DNA of 49,333 bases from Oscillospiraceae bacterium (lineage in GTDB: Bacteria; Bacillota; Clostridia; Oscillospirales; Oscillospiraceae): the NCBI GenBank assembly GCA_020025675.1, contig JAHHRS010000009.1, positions 1 through 49,333 on the forward strand, read 5' to 3'. Numbering within the stretch: position 1 is the stretch's first letter; each line of letters opens with the position of its first letter. Shown piece after piece: positions 33,701-44,100 of this stretch. The position numbers and the translations under genes are program-made. The notes under the pieces are model-generated. The model was given only the letters and a program-made list of their open reading frames with translations. It had not been told where the DNA came from and did not search any database.

Positions 33701-35932
33701 ATGTCAAAAGCAAAGCGTATTATCTGCCTGATTCTGAGTGCGTTTATGATTGCTTCCCTCTGCGCCTGCGGAGGTACAAAGGAAGATAAAAAAGAAGCGA
33801 CTCCCGATGAAACCAAAATCACTCCCCGGCAAACTGAGGATGTTCAAAAGGAAAAAGTGAACGCTGAGGACAAGATTAAAACAGAGACATTAAAAGAAAA
33901 CCTCAATACTGATGTAAGCGCCGCTATAATGCAGAGCAGGGCAATTTCTCTGCCCCTGGGCGGGGTAAAGATCTGGCAGGCGGTTAAGGCGGGGGAGCAG
34001 CTTTTGATGTTCGGCAGGGACAGCGAGGGTGAGAATAAATTTTTCCTTTATGACTTGGCATCCGATAACGCAGAGGGGCTTGAGCTTGAAATTCACGGCG
34101 AATTTTACTCCCTGTGCCAAAGCTCCGACGGGAAAATTATGCTGCTGACCGTTGATGAAAACGGAGATTACATTTTGAGCGGCTATGAGAACACGGTTTT
34201 CCAGAGCGCTGTAAAGCTTAATATACCAAAGAAATATGTCGGAAATAATATTGATGAAATTGCGGCAGTAAATGGTAAAATGATTTTGTGCATCGGCGGC
34301 ACTGTATTTTTAATGGACGAAAGCGGCGAAATAGTAAAAGAGCTTGGCGACTATACATATAATCCCGTCTGCATACTGAATGATGACGGCAGTATTTTAA
34401 TATGCCGTGGATTTTACAACAGCATGGATGACAATGACCATACTACATTCTTCTCCCTTTATGACGGCAATTTTAATCTTATAAATGAAACAAAAATTCA
34501 GAAAATTTACGATTGCATATCTGCAAGCGACACCAGTGAAAATGTTTTGGTGTTTTTGAAAAACGCGCTTTATAAGCTTAATTATAAAAACGGAGGTATG
34601 CTGCCGCTGATTGACTGCGCTTCAAGTTGCATGCACAGCAATAACATCCTTCTTTTGAATGATGGTAAGCTGTTTTCCATTGAAAACGGTATGGGTGCTG
34701 TTTGGGAGGAGTGTACCGAGCAAAGCGAGACAATCACTTTAGCAACTTACGAATTGAACCGCAGCCTTCAGCAAATTATCGAAGATTATAACTCCCGCAA
34801 TTTAGGATATAAAATTGTGGTTAGGGACTATGCAGAATATGATTTGTCAGAGGGGTCTGATGTAGGTATGACACAACTGAATGCGGATTATATATCGGAT
34901 AATTCCATAGATATTTTGGATTTAACTAATATGCCTGCCAAAAAGTTTGCTAAATCAGGTGCATTGAAAGATATTTCCGGCTGGGTTATGGAGGAAAATA
35001 AGCAAATTCTCCCTTCAATCTATGAAAGCCTGAAAGATGGGGATAATCTATATTATATGACACCCTCATTCAGTATCCTGTCCATGGTAAGCAGTCAGGA
35101 AATCAGCGGCGGTCTTAGTAAATGGTCTCTTCAAGACTTTATGGAAAAGGTGTCCGTTTTACCATTTAGCAACACAATCGGAACCAATATTTCAAGAGAG
35201 CGTTTTTTGGCGTATATTATTTTATTTAATTTTTCTGAGTATATTGATACAAATAATTTAAATAGTAATTTTTATGATGGAAACTTTTCAAAAATCTTGG
35301 AATATGCTTCACAACTACCTGAAGAAGGAGTTCCTGGAGGGCCGAATGACTTTGGAGCAATTGCATGTGGAGATCAGAAAGTTTATATTGGTTGGATTGG
35401 AGCAAATGCAGTAAAAACAGTGTCATTCATTGACGGGGCCTTTAATAATGAGCCCAATTACATAGGTTTTCCCGCCTCGAACAGCTCTGGATATGCGCTT
35501 GCCCCCTCAAGCCTGCTGGGGGTTTCAGCCAAAACATCCAATATTCAGGGATGTAAAAGCTTTTTCGATTTTGTACTTGGAGAGGAATGTCAGGGAAATT
35601 CATACATTAACGATTTACCGGTGAGAAAGGATGTGCTGACAGCAAAGCTTGATAAACAGGGCGAAAATTATATAAAACTGCCACCAAGCTTAGGAGCTTA
35701 TGCTAATGGAGTTAAATTGTCTATAGCAGGTACGGAAGAATTAAATGTAATAACAGAGCAATTATATGAAATTATTGATTCTCTGAATGTATGCACCGTA
35801 ATTGATGACGATATGCTCAATTTAATTCTTAAAGACAGCCAAGATTACTTCAATGGGAAAATGTCGTCAGAACTTACAGCAAAAGAAATTGATTCAAGGC
35901 TAAAGATATATTTAGCTGAACAGTATGGTTAA
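33701..35932 (+). CDS. large lipoprotein: repeat (propeller-like) domain plus solute-binding-protein-like domain
   Basis: 743 residues. Lipoprotein signal with lipobox SLCAC (Cys near 23), then a Lys/Glu/Thr-rich linker. The segment at about 75-335 has short beta-rich repeats (KFFLYDLASDNAEGLEL, SDGKIMLLTVDENGDYIL, GTVFLMDESGEIVKEL) that suggest a beta-propeller. From about 345 a family 1 extracellular solute-binding-like domain starts ITLATYELNRSLQQIIEDYN and continues with VPGGPNDFG and SFFDFVLGEECQ. No transporter permease genes are adjacent, so a sensing or binding role at the surface is as likely as uptake. AAGGAGAAAG precedes the ATG. The next gene follows after 9 bases. Confidence 0.75.
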   Translation: MSKAKRIICLILSAFMIASLCACGGTKEDKKEATPDETKITPRQTEDVQKEKVNAEDKIKTETLKENLNTDVSAAIMQSRAISLPLGGVKIWQAVKAGEQLLMFGRDSEGENKFFLYDLASDNAEGLELEIHGEFYSLCQSSDGKIMLLTVDENGDYILSGYENTVFQSAVKLNIPKKYVGNNIDEIAAVNGKMILCIGGTVFLMDESGEIVKELGDYTYNPVCILNDDGSILICRGFYNSMDDNDHTTFFSLYDGNFNLINETKIQKIYDCISASDTSENVLVFLKNALYKLNYKNGGMLPLIDCASSCMHSNNILLLNDGKLFSIENGMGAVWEECTEQSETITLATYELNRSLQQIIEDYNSRNLGYKIVVRDYAEYDLSEGSDVGMTQLNADYISDNSIDILDLTNMPAKKFAKSGALKDISGWVMEENKQILPSIYESLKDGDNLYYMTPSFSILSMVSSQEISGGLSKWSLQDFMEKVSVLPFSNTIGTNISRERFLAYIILFNFSEYIDTNNLNSNFYDGNFSKILEYASQLPEEGVPGGPNDFGAIACGDQKVYIGWIGANAVKTVSFIDGAFNNEPNYIGFPASNSSGYALAPSSLLGVSAKTSNIQGCKSFFDFVLGEECQGNSYINDLPVRKDVLTAKLDKQGENYIKLPPSLGAYANGVKLSIAGTEELNVITEQLYEIIDSLNVCTVIDDDMLNLILKDSQDYFNGKMSSELTAKEIDSRLKIYLAEQYG

Positions 35933-35941
35933 GGAGGATAT

Positions 35942-36418
35942 ATGAAAAAAAGTATAAGAGTGGCTCTTTTTTTTACTATAGTTTTATGCGTGGTTATTTC
36001 GTTGAATTCTATAGCTTTTGCAGAAGAACCAGCTGAAAACAACTATAGAGCATCATCAATGTATCAGCCAACATTTTATGATATTTGTCTTTCCTACACT
36101 GATCCAGACACTGGGGATTCGTATGTCTATGAAGATATGCTTGTACCTTATAATACAGTTATTTCGAGATACACAACGAACATCCCAGATGGTATCTACA
36201 CTCGGGAAGATTATGTGTATACAATTCAGCGAGCATTAACGAAAATTTATGCATACCATAAAGATTATGGTTGTAATCCCGGAAGTATTGATGGTTCATT
36301 TGGTCCTAATACTGAAACAGCAGTAAAAAGTTTTCAAAGTGTTTGCAATATAAGCGCTGACGGATACGTTGGTAATGACACATGGCAACATCTTGAAGAA
36401 CATACAAATAATCAGTAA
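35942..36418 (+). CDS. secreted peptidoglycan-binding-domain protein
   Basis: 158 residues: signal peptide (about 1-28, ending SIAFA), a spacer of about 65 residues, and a C-terminal PG_binding_1 domain with GCNPGSIDGSFGPNTETAVK and SFQSVCNISADGYVGNDTW. No catalytic domain is attached, so it is likely a cell-wall-binding protein. AAGGAGG lies 7 bases before the ATG, and it is probably co-transcribed with the lipoprotein gene. Confidence 0.82.
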   Translation: MKKSIRVALFFTIVLCVVISLNSIAFAEEPAENNYRASSMYQPTFYDICLSYTDPDTGDSYVYEDMLVPYNTVISRYTTNIPDGIYTREDYVYTIQRALTKIYAYHKDYGCNPGSIDGSFGPNTETAVKSFQSVCNISADGYVGNDTWQHLEEHTNNQ

Positions 36419-37105
36419 AAACATTTAACATTTTAGTGTACACATTATATTTCAGATAGTTGTTTGAAGCTATATACTACAAAAATAGACTTTATTTTAC
36501 TCATTACCATTTTGTTCAAAGCCCACATCCATTAAATATGGATGTGGGCATGTTAATTATTTTAGATAAGATATCGAGATGGTGAATATAAAATTGATTT
36601 ATAGTCATATCGAAAAAAGTTATTTCTGAATTTTATTTTTGTACTGTTAGAAATGAAAATTGATGATATAAAAGCTTAAAACGACAAAAATACATTTAAT
36701 ACTTCATCGTAGACAAACCACATCTACGCCCCCCATATAGTATATTATTTAGTAGCAGAAATTAACATAAGACTACAGGCAAATTGCCACCAATAGAGAA
36801 AGTTTAAAATCAGGTATTTCCGTGCCGCTGGTAGTTGCATTTTTATGGAAAGTGGAATTTTTGGTCTCTCATTTTTTGCAATATTACTTATTTAGGTTTA
36901 CATTTCCGATAGTATTACCTCCTTTATATGCAGATGGGCAATCAAAGAAGCGTTATTTTAAGTATAAGCATAAACCTAGAATAAGAAAGGAGGTAAAACG
37001 TGTATACATAGTTATGCACTTATAAATATAAAAAATGTGTTGCTTAAAGTAATATGCATTCTTTGGCTCGTCCATACAAGACAAATACAAGGAGGAACCA
37101 TTATA
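36419..37105. other. A/T-rich intergenic region before the toxin locus
   Basis: 687 bases. It contains the hairpin at 36521-36549. Near 36989 a perfect AGGAGG is followed by GTG and, two codons on, a TAG: a ribosome site without a gene, possibly a deletion scar. No clear promoter for the downstream genes and no RNA gene could be seen. Confidence 0.5.
36521..36549 (+). terminator. hairpin, probable terminator of the peptidoglycan-binding gene
   Basis: A perfect 12-bp stem GCCCACATCCAT/ATGGATGTGGGC with a 5-base loop. The following sequence is only moderately T-rich, so termination strength is uncertain. Confidence 0.6.
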
Positions 37106-38094
37106 ATGTTAACTTTCACGCTTAATAATGTACAGTATGAGGCTAATGCACTTGGTGCTTGGCTCGGCATGAGAAATCGCGGAGTTTTTTCCACCGGCAA
37201 CAATCTTTCAGTAACGGCTTCAGGAGAACTTAAAGTTTCTGTTTCTCCTGGCATTGCTTGGCTGAAAAAAGGTAAGGATGACGGTGTAATATGTGTACTT
37301 GAAAATGCACAGACAATCACTCTTCCGGCTGCAGATGCGCAGAATCCTCGCATTGATGTTGTTTGCATACAGCTTAATAAATCCACTAATACTACTACCA
37401 CAATAATTAAAGCTGGCAGTGCTGCTGTAAACCCGGTTTTTCATCACCGGTTCATGATGCGGCTAAAGACGAAATTTATCTTGCAAGTATCCGAGTTCCT
37501 GCAGGGGCTACTTCAATAGCCGCAGCGGATATAACCGATCTCAGACTGAACAAAAGCTACTGCGGACTGGTTCGCGACGGTGTCACTATGATTCCTGTGG
37601 ATGAACTTGAAAGTCAGCTTAGACAGCTTATTGCCAGTATTCGTTCAGACCTATCCAAGCAGGAATTCCCAATTGATGAACTTGATCGAATCTACCCTGT
37701 CGGTACAATATACCAGTCTGTATCGGATGTTTCTCCTGCAACGCTGTTTGGTGGTACATGGGAGCGCATAGAAAATCGATTCCTTATTGGCGCTGGCAGC
37801 AATTATACAGCAGGTAGTACCGGAGGTTCAGCCACACATTACCATTCTACTTCCGGTCATGTGCTTACAGTGGATGAAATCCCTGCCCATACCCATGGCT
37901 TTACATACTCTAACTGGAATATGCATGATACGGATAATGAGGGATACGGCCAGTATTCCAACGTGCTCGGTGATGATGCGTCCAGAAGCTGCGGCAGTAC
38001 TGGCGGTGGCGCAGCACACAGCCACGGGAATACCGGTAATGCATCCAATTTACCTCCATACCTGACCGTATATATGTGGCGCCGTACCGCATGA
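37106..38094 (+). pseudogene. phage tail-fibre / baseplate-like gene with a -1 frameshift
   Basis: The ATG at 37106 (AGGAGG 10 bases upstream) opens a frame that ends at 37519. The protein continues in the -1 frame to 38094. Adding one T to the T5 run at 37437-37441 restores a single frame of about 329 residues (NPVFSSPVHDAAKDEIYLASIRVPAG across the join). The N-terminal part resembles phage structural proteins (GAWLGMRNRGVFSTGN, VSVSPGIAWLKKG). The C-terminal part is a tail-fibre or collar-like domain: GGTWERIENRFLIGAG, then HYHSTSGH, a HTHGF motif, a second GGAAHSHG segment and the end LPPYLTVYMWRRTA. Listed as broken, but slippage at the T-run could restore it. Confidence 0.75.
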
Positions 38095-38130
38095 TGTACA
38101 AAGCAAGAGCATGACGATGGAGGTAAAAGC

Positions 38131-41100
38131 ATGAAATATCAAAATGATATGCACGACGCTTCTGTGGCAGAGCGAGCTTCAGCAAAAGCAGAACTTTCAA
38201 GCATTATGAAACAGCCTTTGAGGTACAAAGCTTCTGATGTGCTGTGGGAGATTGAAGACAGGCGTACACTCACTGAAAAGCACTTTCATATGTCAGACGG
38301 CACAGAGATTGCAGTGTCGTATGAGCAGCCTGTGCATTATATGAGCAAAAACGGAAAGCTTGAGGACATAGATAACCGACTGAGTTTATGTCAGCAGGAC
38401 GGGACTCCGGTTATCAGTACAAATGTAAATGAGTTATCCGCAGATAAACTAATATATAAAAATGCTGCTGGTCTTGCCGATGTACGACTTGCCGAATCAA
38501 GTGGAGCTGAAAAGCTTGCAAGTATAAGCTATGGCGGATATACTGTTTCTCTTACCCCGCAGGCGGCTGTTAACAGTAGCGTAGTGAGAACTGCTTCTGC
38601 ATATTCCAATGCAGATACTATAAAACTCTGTAAAGAAACCATTGGCCGGCTCAAACAGCCTGAAACTGCCATACCCAAAGACTGCTTTGAAGCCAAAGTA
38701 ATGCCCCAAAACCTTACAAGCTCTGTTATATACAATAACGTATTTGACCAGACGAGTGTGGAATATGTAATCGGAGAAAGTTCTATTAAGGAAAACATTA
38801 TAATAGATGCTCCTATGCCCACATATGAATACAGATTTATCGTTGAAGCAGAGAAGCTTCATCCTGTTATGATGGATAACGGAGGTATTGAACTTAAGGA
38901 CGAGAACAATAGTACTATATTTGTTATTCCGTCCGGATATATGTTCGATTCCGATGGTAACAGCAGTACAGAGGTTGAGTATGTGCTTGAGGCTCTCGAA
39001 AATGGCAAGTACTTACTCAGAGTAATCGCTGATGCAGAGTGGATAAATGCAGATGAGCGTACTTTCCCGGTCACCATTGATCCCCCTGTTTTTATTCAGG
39101 GCTTTTATAACATTGAGACCGGCACTCTTAATGAGCGTTATCCCAATGGACACAGCGGTCAGAAAGCAACTGAGGAGCTTGGTTACTATTCTGGTACCGG
39201 CAAAAACTGCCGCATACTGGTTCGTGTAAACAACCTTCCCACCTTACCCGATAACAGCTATGTAGTAAACAGCTCCATTAACCTGTATGAAGTAGCTTAT
39301 TCAGACATTGCAATGAGCTCTCTGCGTATTCAGGCTCAGGCACTCAACTATAACACCCCCACCGAGGGATACTGGAGCCTTTATCATACATGGAATGATT
39401 GCCCACCTCTTGGCAGTGTTATAGACTGGGCAGATGTTTACAACAAACGGCAGTTTTACAGTTGGAATGTAACTCGTGAAGCCATAAAATGGTACAACGA
39501 TCCCAGACAGAACTATGGTATATGCCTGAAAGCCTGCAAAGAAGGTTCGATGAACTCTTCAAGCTGTGCAAATGTGGGCTTTGCAAGCAGCAATACAACA
39601 AACGCCGGAGCGAGACCGTATTTTGTGGTGCAGTATCGTAACTGCGCAGGTCTTGAGGGATATTACTGTTATCAGAACCACTCCATTCAGCGTGCAGGTA
39701 CCGGCTATATAGGGGATTACAGTGGACAGCTGACTGTTGTTAAAAACGATCTTTCTGCTGCCAGCACTGTAAACGATGCCGGAATAAGCCATGTATACAA
39801 CTCAATGTATTCTGCAAATGAGTATTCATCTTTTATAACCGGAGCCTCAGGCAAATACAGCGGTATGAAGCTGGGACATGGCTGGATGCTGGATATTCAG
39901 CAGATAATCACTGCCCATGATGGCGGATACTTACTCTATGCTGACGGAGATGGCACAATTCATTATTTCTCAACTGATGGTGATGTATACAAAGACGAAG
40001 ATGGTTTGAATCTCACCATTACCAAGAGCGGTAATGATTATACCCTCAAGGACAAAAAAAATAACATCCGCTACTTTAGTAACGGTATGCTCAGTTATCA
40101 TCAGGATGCTAACGGCAATAGGGTGAACTATGTTCTCAACGGTTCCGGACAGATTGTTTCCGTTACACGCCAAAATAGCGGTGAAAGTCTGGAGACTATC
40201 GCCACGCTCAACTACAATTCAGACGGCTACTTAACCACTATTATCGATCCTGCGGGGAATACAACCTCATACAGCTATGATTCATCCGGACGCCTTACCG
40301 GTATCACCCACCCGGACGGCACAACTGTAACATATGACTACAATTCCAATTCCAAACTCACAAAGGCGGCAGATAACGAATCCGGTTACTCCATGAATTA
40401 TGAGTACAACGGTATAACCGGAAAAGTATCTAAGTTTTATGAGTGCGGCACCGATAGCACAGGTCAGGTAGTTGGTGCTTCTGTGCTGGTAGACGGTACT
40501 TATAACGGAATACAGTCTTATCGCCATTGTGGTGCAAACCGAGTGCTTGGAGATGGTGACGATATAGTAAGCCACCATGTGCTGGACTATTTTGGCCGCA
40601 CTACCAGCAGCTATACCACCAATGCAGACATGACCAAGATTTACGGTGCAAGCAGCAGCGCCTACACCGCAAACTCAGGAACAAGTGCAAACAATAACCG
40701 TGTGCTTGCCTCCAGTACGGTAGGTGTGCAGTCAATCAACCTGCTGAGTGATGCAGGAATAGAAAATCAGAGTTCCGTTGGTGCAGAAACTGCCCCGTGG
40801 TTCTTTAATGGCGGCGGCAGTGCAGCTATTGCTTCCGATAAGGTACATACAGGCTTCAAGGCAATCAAAGTGACTCGCTCAGGTTCGGATAATGACTCTG
40901 TTATCGGTCAGACTGTAACAGGCCTTACAGCAAATGGCTGGTATATTCTTTCAGCATATGTGAATACGGCAAACGTCACGGATTTCGGAGAAAAGGGCAA
41001 GGTATATATCCGCAGCCGTGAATCTACAGTCGATGAAGGTGTCAGCGTAAACTGGAACAGCGATGGAGTAAATAAGGGCTGGGAGCGTATATATTCTGTG

Positions 41101-44100
41101 GTTCAGGCAAACGCTTCAGGCTCAATCACCCTTGAACTTGTGGCCAGCGGCATCAGCGGTGCTGTATATCTTGACGATTTACAGCTTGAGGAGAGCGTTT
41201 TCGGCGCTGACGGCACACCCGGACCCGTAAGCCTTCTTGATGACGGTGCAATGACAAAGCAGAATGTATGGAAAGCCTGGTTAAGCCAGTACATGAGCTA
41301 CACTACCGATGAGAAGTTCGGCAGTGTTGCCAGACTGCAGGGAGATGCCTTTGAATGTATCGACGTATATCAGGATCTTCAACTCAATCAGCCAGGTACA
41401 CAGACCTACCTGATATCAGGCTGGGCAAAAGCCTCATCTGTACCAATGGGCGGCAGTGCGGATGCCCGTGAATACGATGTTTGGGTTCAGATTTACTATG
41501 ACGGCGAGACTGAGCCGGAGACACAAACTGCCCCCTTTAATGTAGACAATGAGAACTGGCAGTATGTCTCCATGCCCATAGTCCCTAAATGTCCGGAGAA
41601 AACCGTCAAATGGATAAGGGTATTCTTTACCTTTGGCCGCAACCCCAATGTCGGTTTATTCACTGATATTGCCTTCTCCCGTCAGGATGCACAGAGCTAC
41701 AAATACAACTCTGACGGCGAACTTGTCTCCGTTACATCCAGCGAAAATGAAGAGCAGAGCTTCACATACAGCGGCGCTGACATCATCTCTCAGGTCACTC
41801 GTGGCAATGGCAAGTACACCTACGAGTACGACAACAAGCACAACATGACCAAAGCTACAAACGATGGTGTAAGTATGTCTGCTAGCTACTCTACCTGCGG
41901 CAACACTTCCGGCACAACCCTGTCTGCCACCGGACTTGCAGACAAAATTATAACTTCTGCAAGTTATACCTATAACGGTAACCTGCTCTCTGCGCAGACA
42001 GATGCTCGGGGAAATGTTTTAAGATACGAGTACAGCGCTCCTATCAACAAGCAGACCGCCCAGCCAAGCGCAATAACAGATGCTCTCGGAGTTGTTCGCC
42101 ATGCCGTATATAACAACCAGAACGGCCGACTTGAAGCCAGCGATATAGAAAATACTGTCAAGCTGAACTATGGATACAGCAAAGGTCAGATGTGTACCAT
42201 GGAACGCACCGGCGGAGGCAAGACTCAGACCTACACCATGGTTTATGACTCTCACGGTAGAATAATCGAAAATAATGTAGGTAATCGAAAGCTTGCAAGC
42301 TATACCTACGGTGAGAAAAACGGCCCTATGCAGAGTATGACCTACGGCAACGGAGACAGCGTGAATTACGAGTATGATGCGCTTGAAAGAAAGACTGCTT
42401 TGCGTTACAATGAAAGCAAGAACCCGGCTGCAAGCTATGCTTACACCACAGACGGAACACTTGGCAGAGTACAGGATAACATTTCCGGAAGACATTGCAG
42501 CTTTAACTATGACGCTCTCGGCAGACTTATTACCTTCGTTGAGCGTAAGGACGGTAAGGGCATACAGCGTATGCACGCAGCTTATGATAACGGCGGCAGA
42601 CTTGCTTCAACCGAGTATGCACTCAGCCCCGGTTTAAGCGGCAAATTCGGTTCTGCTCGTGTCTATGGCTACAAATACAAGGATGAGGACGGAAGTCTCA
42701 CCTCCATGACTCTTCCCGGAAGCGCCGGCTTTGCCTACACTTATGATGCACTGAAACGACTCACCAAACGTGAGCTTAGCCTTAACGGCACCGAGGTTAT
42801 GAAGCGTGAACTCTCCTATCTTCCCGGTGATTCCGCTGATAAGACTACTCTTATGGTGTCAGAGCTGAATAATACCCGCAACGGTCAGATATTCAGCCGC
42901 TTTGCCTATAAGTATGATGCAGCGGGAAACATAATTTCCATCGTTGAATCCCGTGTTCGTAAGGAACGGCGAGGCGAGGAGATAGTCGGAGAATATCTCA
43001 ACAGCGATAGAAATTACGAGTATGACGCTCAGGGTCAGCTTGTACGAGAGCATTGTTACAGCCGTGATCCACTTACAGATGACCGTGAAGCATACAGCCT
43101 TTGCTATAACTTTGATGCAAACGGCAATCTCCTTTCATGGGGTGACGCAAACAAGCCTTTCGTGCTGAGCTATGAAGATGCTCAGTGGCCTGATTTGCTC
43201 ACAGCCTTCAACGGCAAAGCAATTAGCTACGACGCAATCGGAAATCCTCTGCATTGGCACGACGGCACAGACTTCAAATGGGTACACGGAAGACAGCTTG
43301 CAAGCGCTGTGAACGCAGGAAAGGGGCTTGAAGCATCTTATACTTACAACGTGGATGGCTTGCGTATGAGCAAGACTGTAAACGGGGTAGAGCACAAGTA
43401 CATCTGGCAGGGCTACAGACTGCTGTCCGAGAGCTGCGGCGACACGGAGCTTGAGTTCTTCTACGATGAGAACGGCAAGCCTTACTCCATGTCCTATAAA
43501 GCAGATGCCAACGCCGAGCCGGTTATGTATTACTATGTAACCAACCTTCAGGGCGACATTATGAGCATGGTGGACGCTGAGGGCTTCTCCGTGGCTGAGT
43601 ATTACTACAACGCATGGGGTCTGCCCATGGGAACGCTTGGCGCACTGGCAGAGATAAACCCCCTCCGCTACCGTGGCTACTACTTCGACACCGAAACAGG
43701 GCTGTACTACCTTAAAGGCCGATACTATGATCCATTCGTGTGCAGATTTATAAATGCCGATAACTACCAGAGCACAGGTCAGGATATTCTTGGCACAAAT
43801 ATGTTTGCTTACTGCAACAATAATCCAATGATGTATGTTGACAGTAATGGTGATTTTCCATGGGCTATATTTTTGACTGCTACATTAGTAGGTGGCTTAA
43901 TAGGCGGCTTAGTTGGTGCTGCATATGGTGCAATAAACGCTTACGCTGCTGGGGAAGATGTTGGTATAGGAGCACGTTATGGCTTTATTGCTGGATTATC
44001 CATTGGAACTGTACTATCAGGAGGCCCCTTAATTAAGTGTATTGGAAAAGTTGGCACAGTATTGATAAATACTGTTATTGCTGTATCACTAGATTATAAA

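Noticed and set aside
36822..37025. 67-codon hydrophobic frame before the toxin locus
   Set aside because: It has no ribosome site, and an AGGAGG lies inside it in another context. No family resemblance, and A/T-rich chance is likely.
37430..37445. Programmed -1 ribosomal frameshift in the tail-fibre gene
   Set aside because: The codons at the T-run do not form a standard X XXY YYZ heptamer, and no strong downstream structure was noticed. A one-base indel explains it better.
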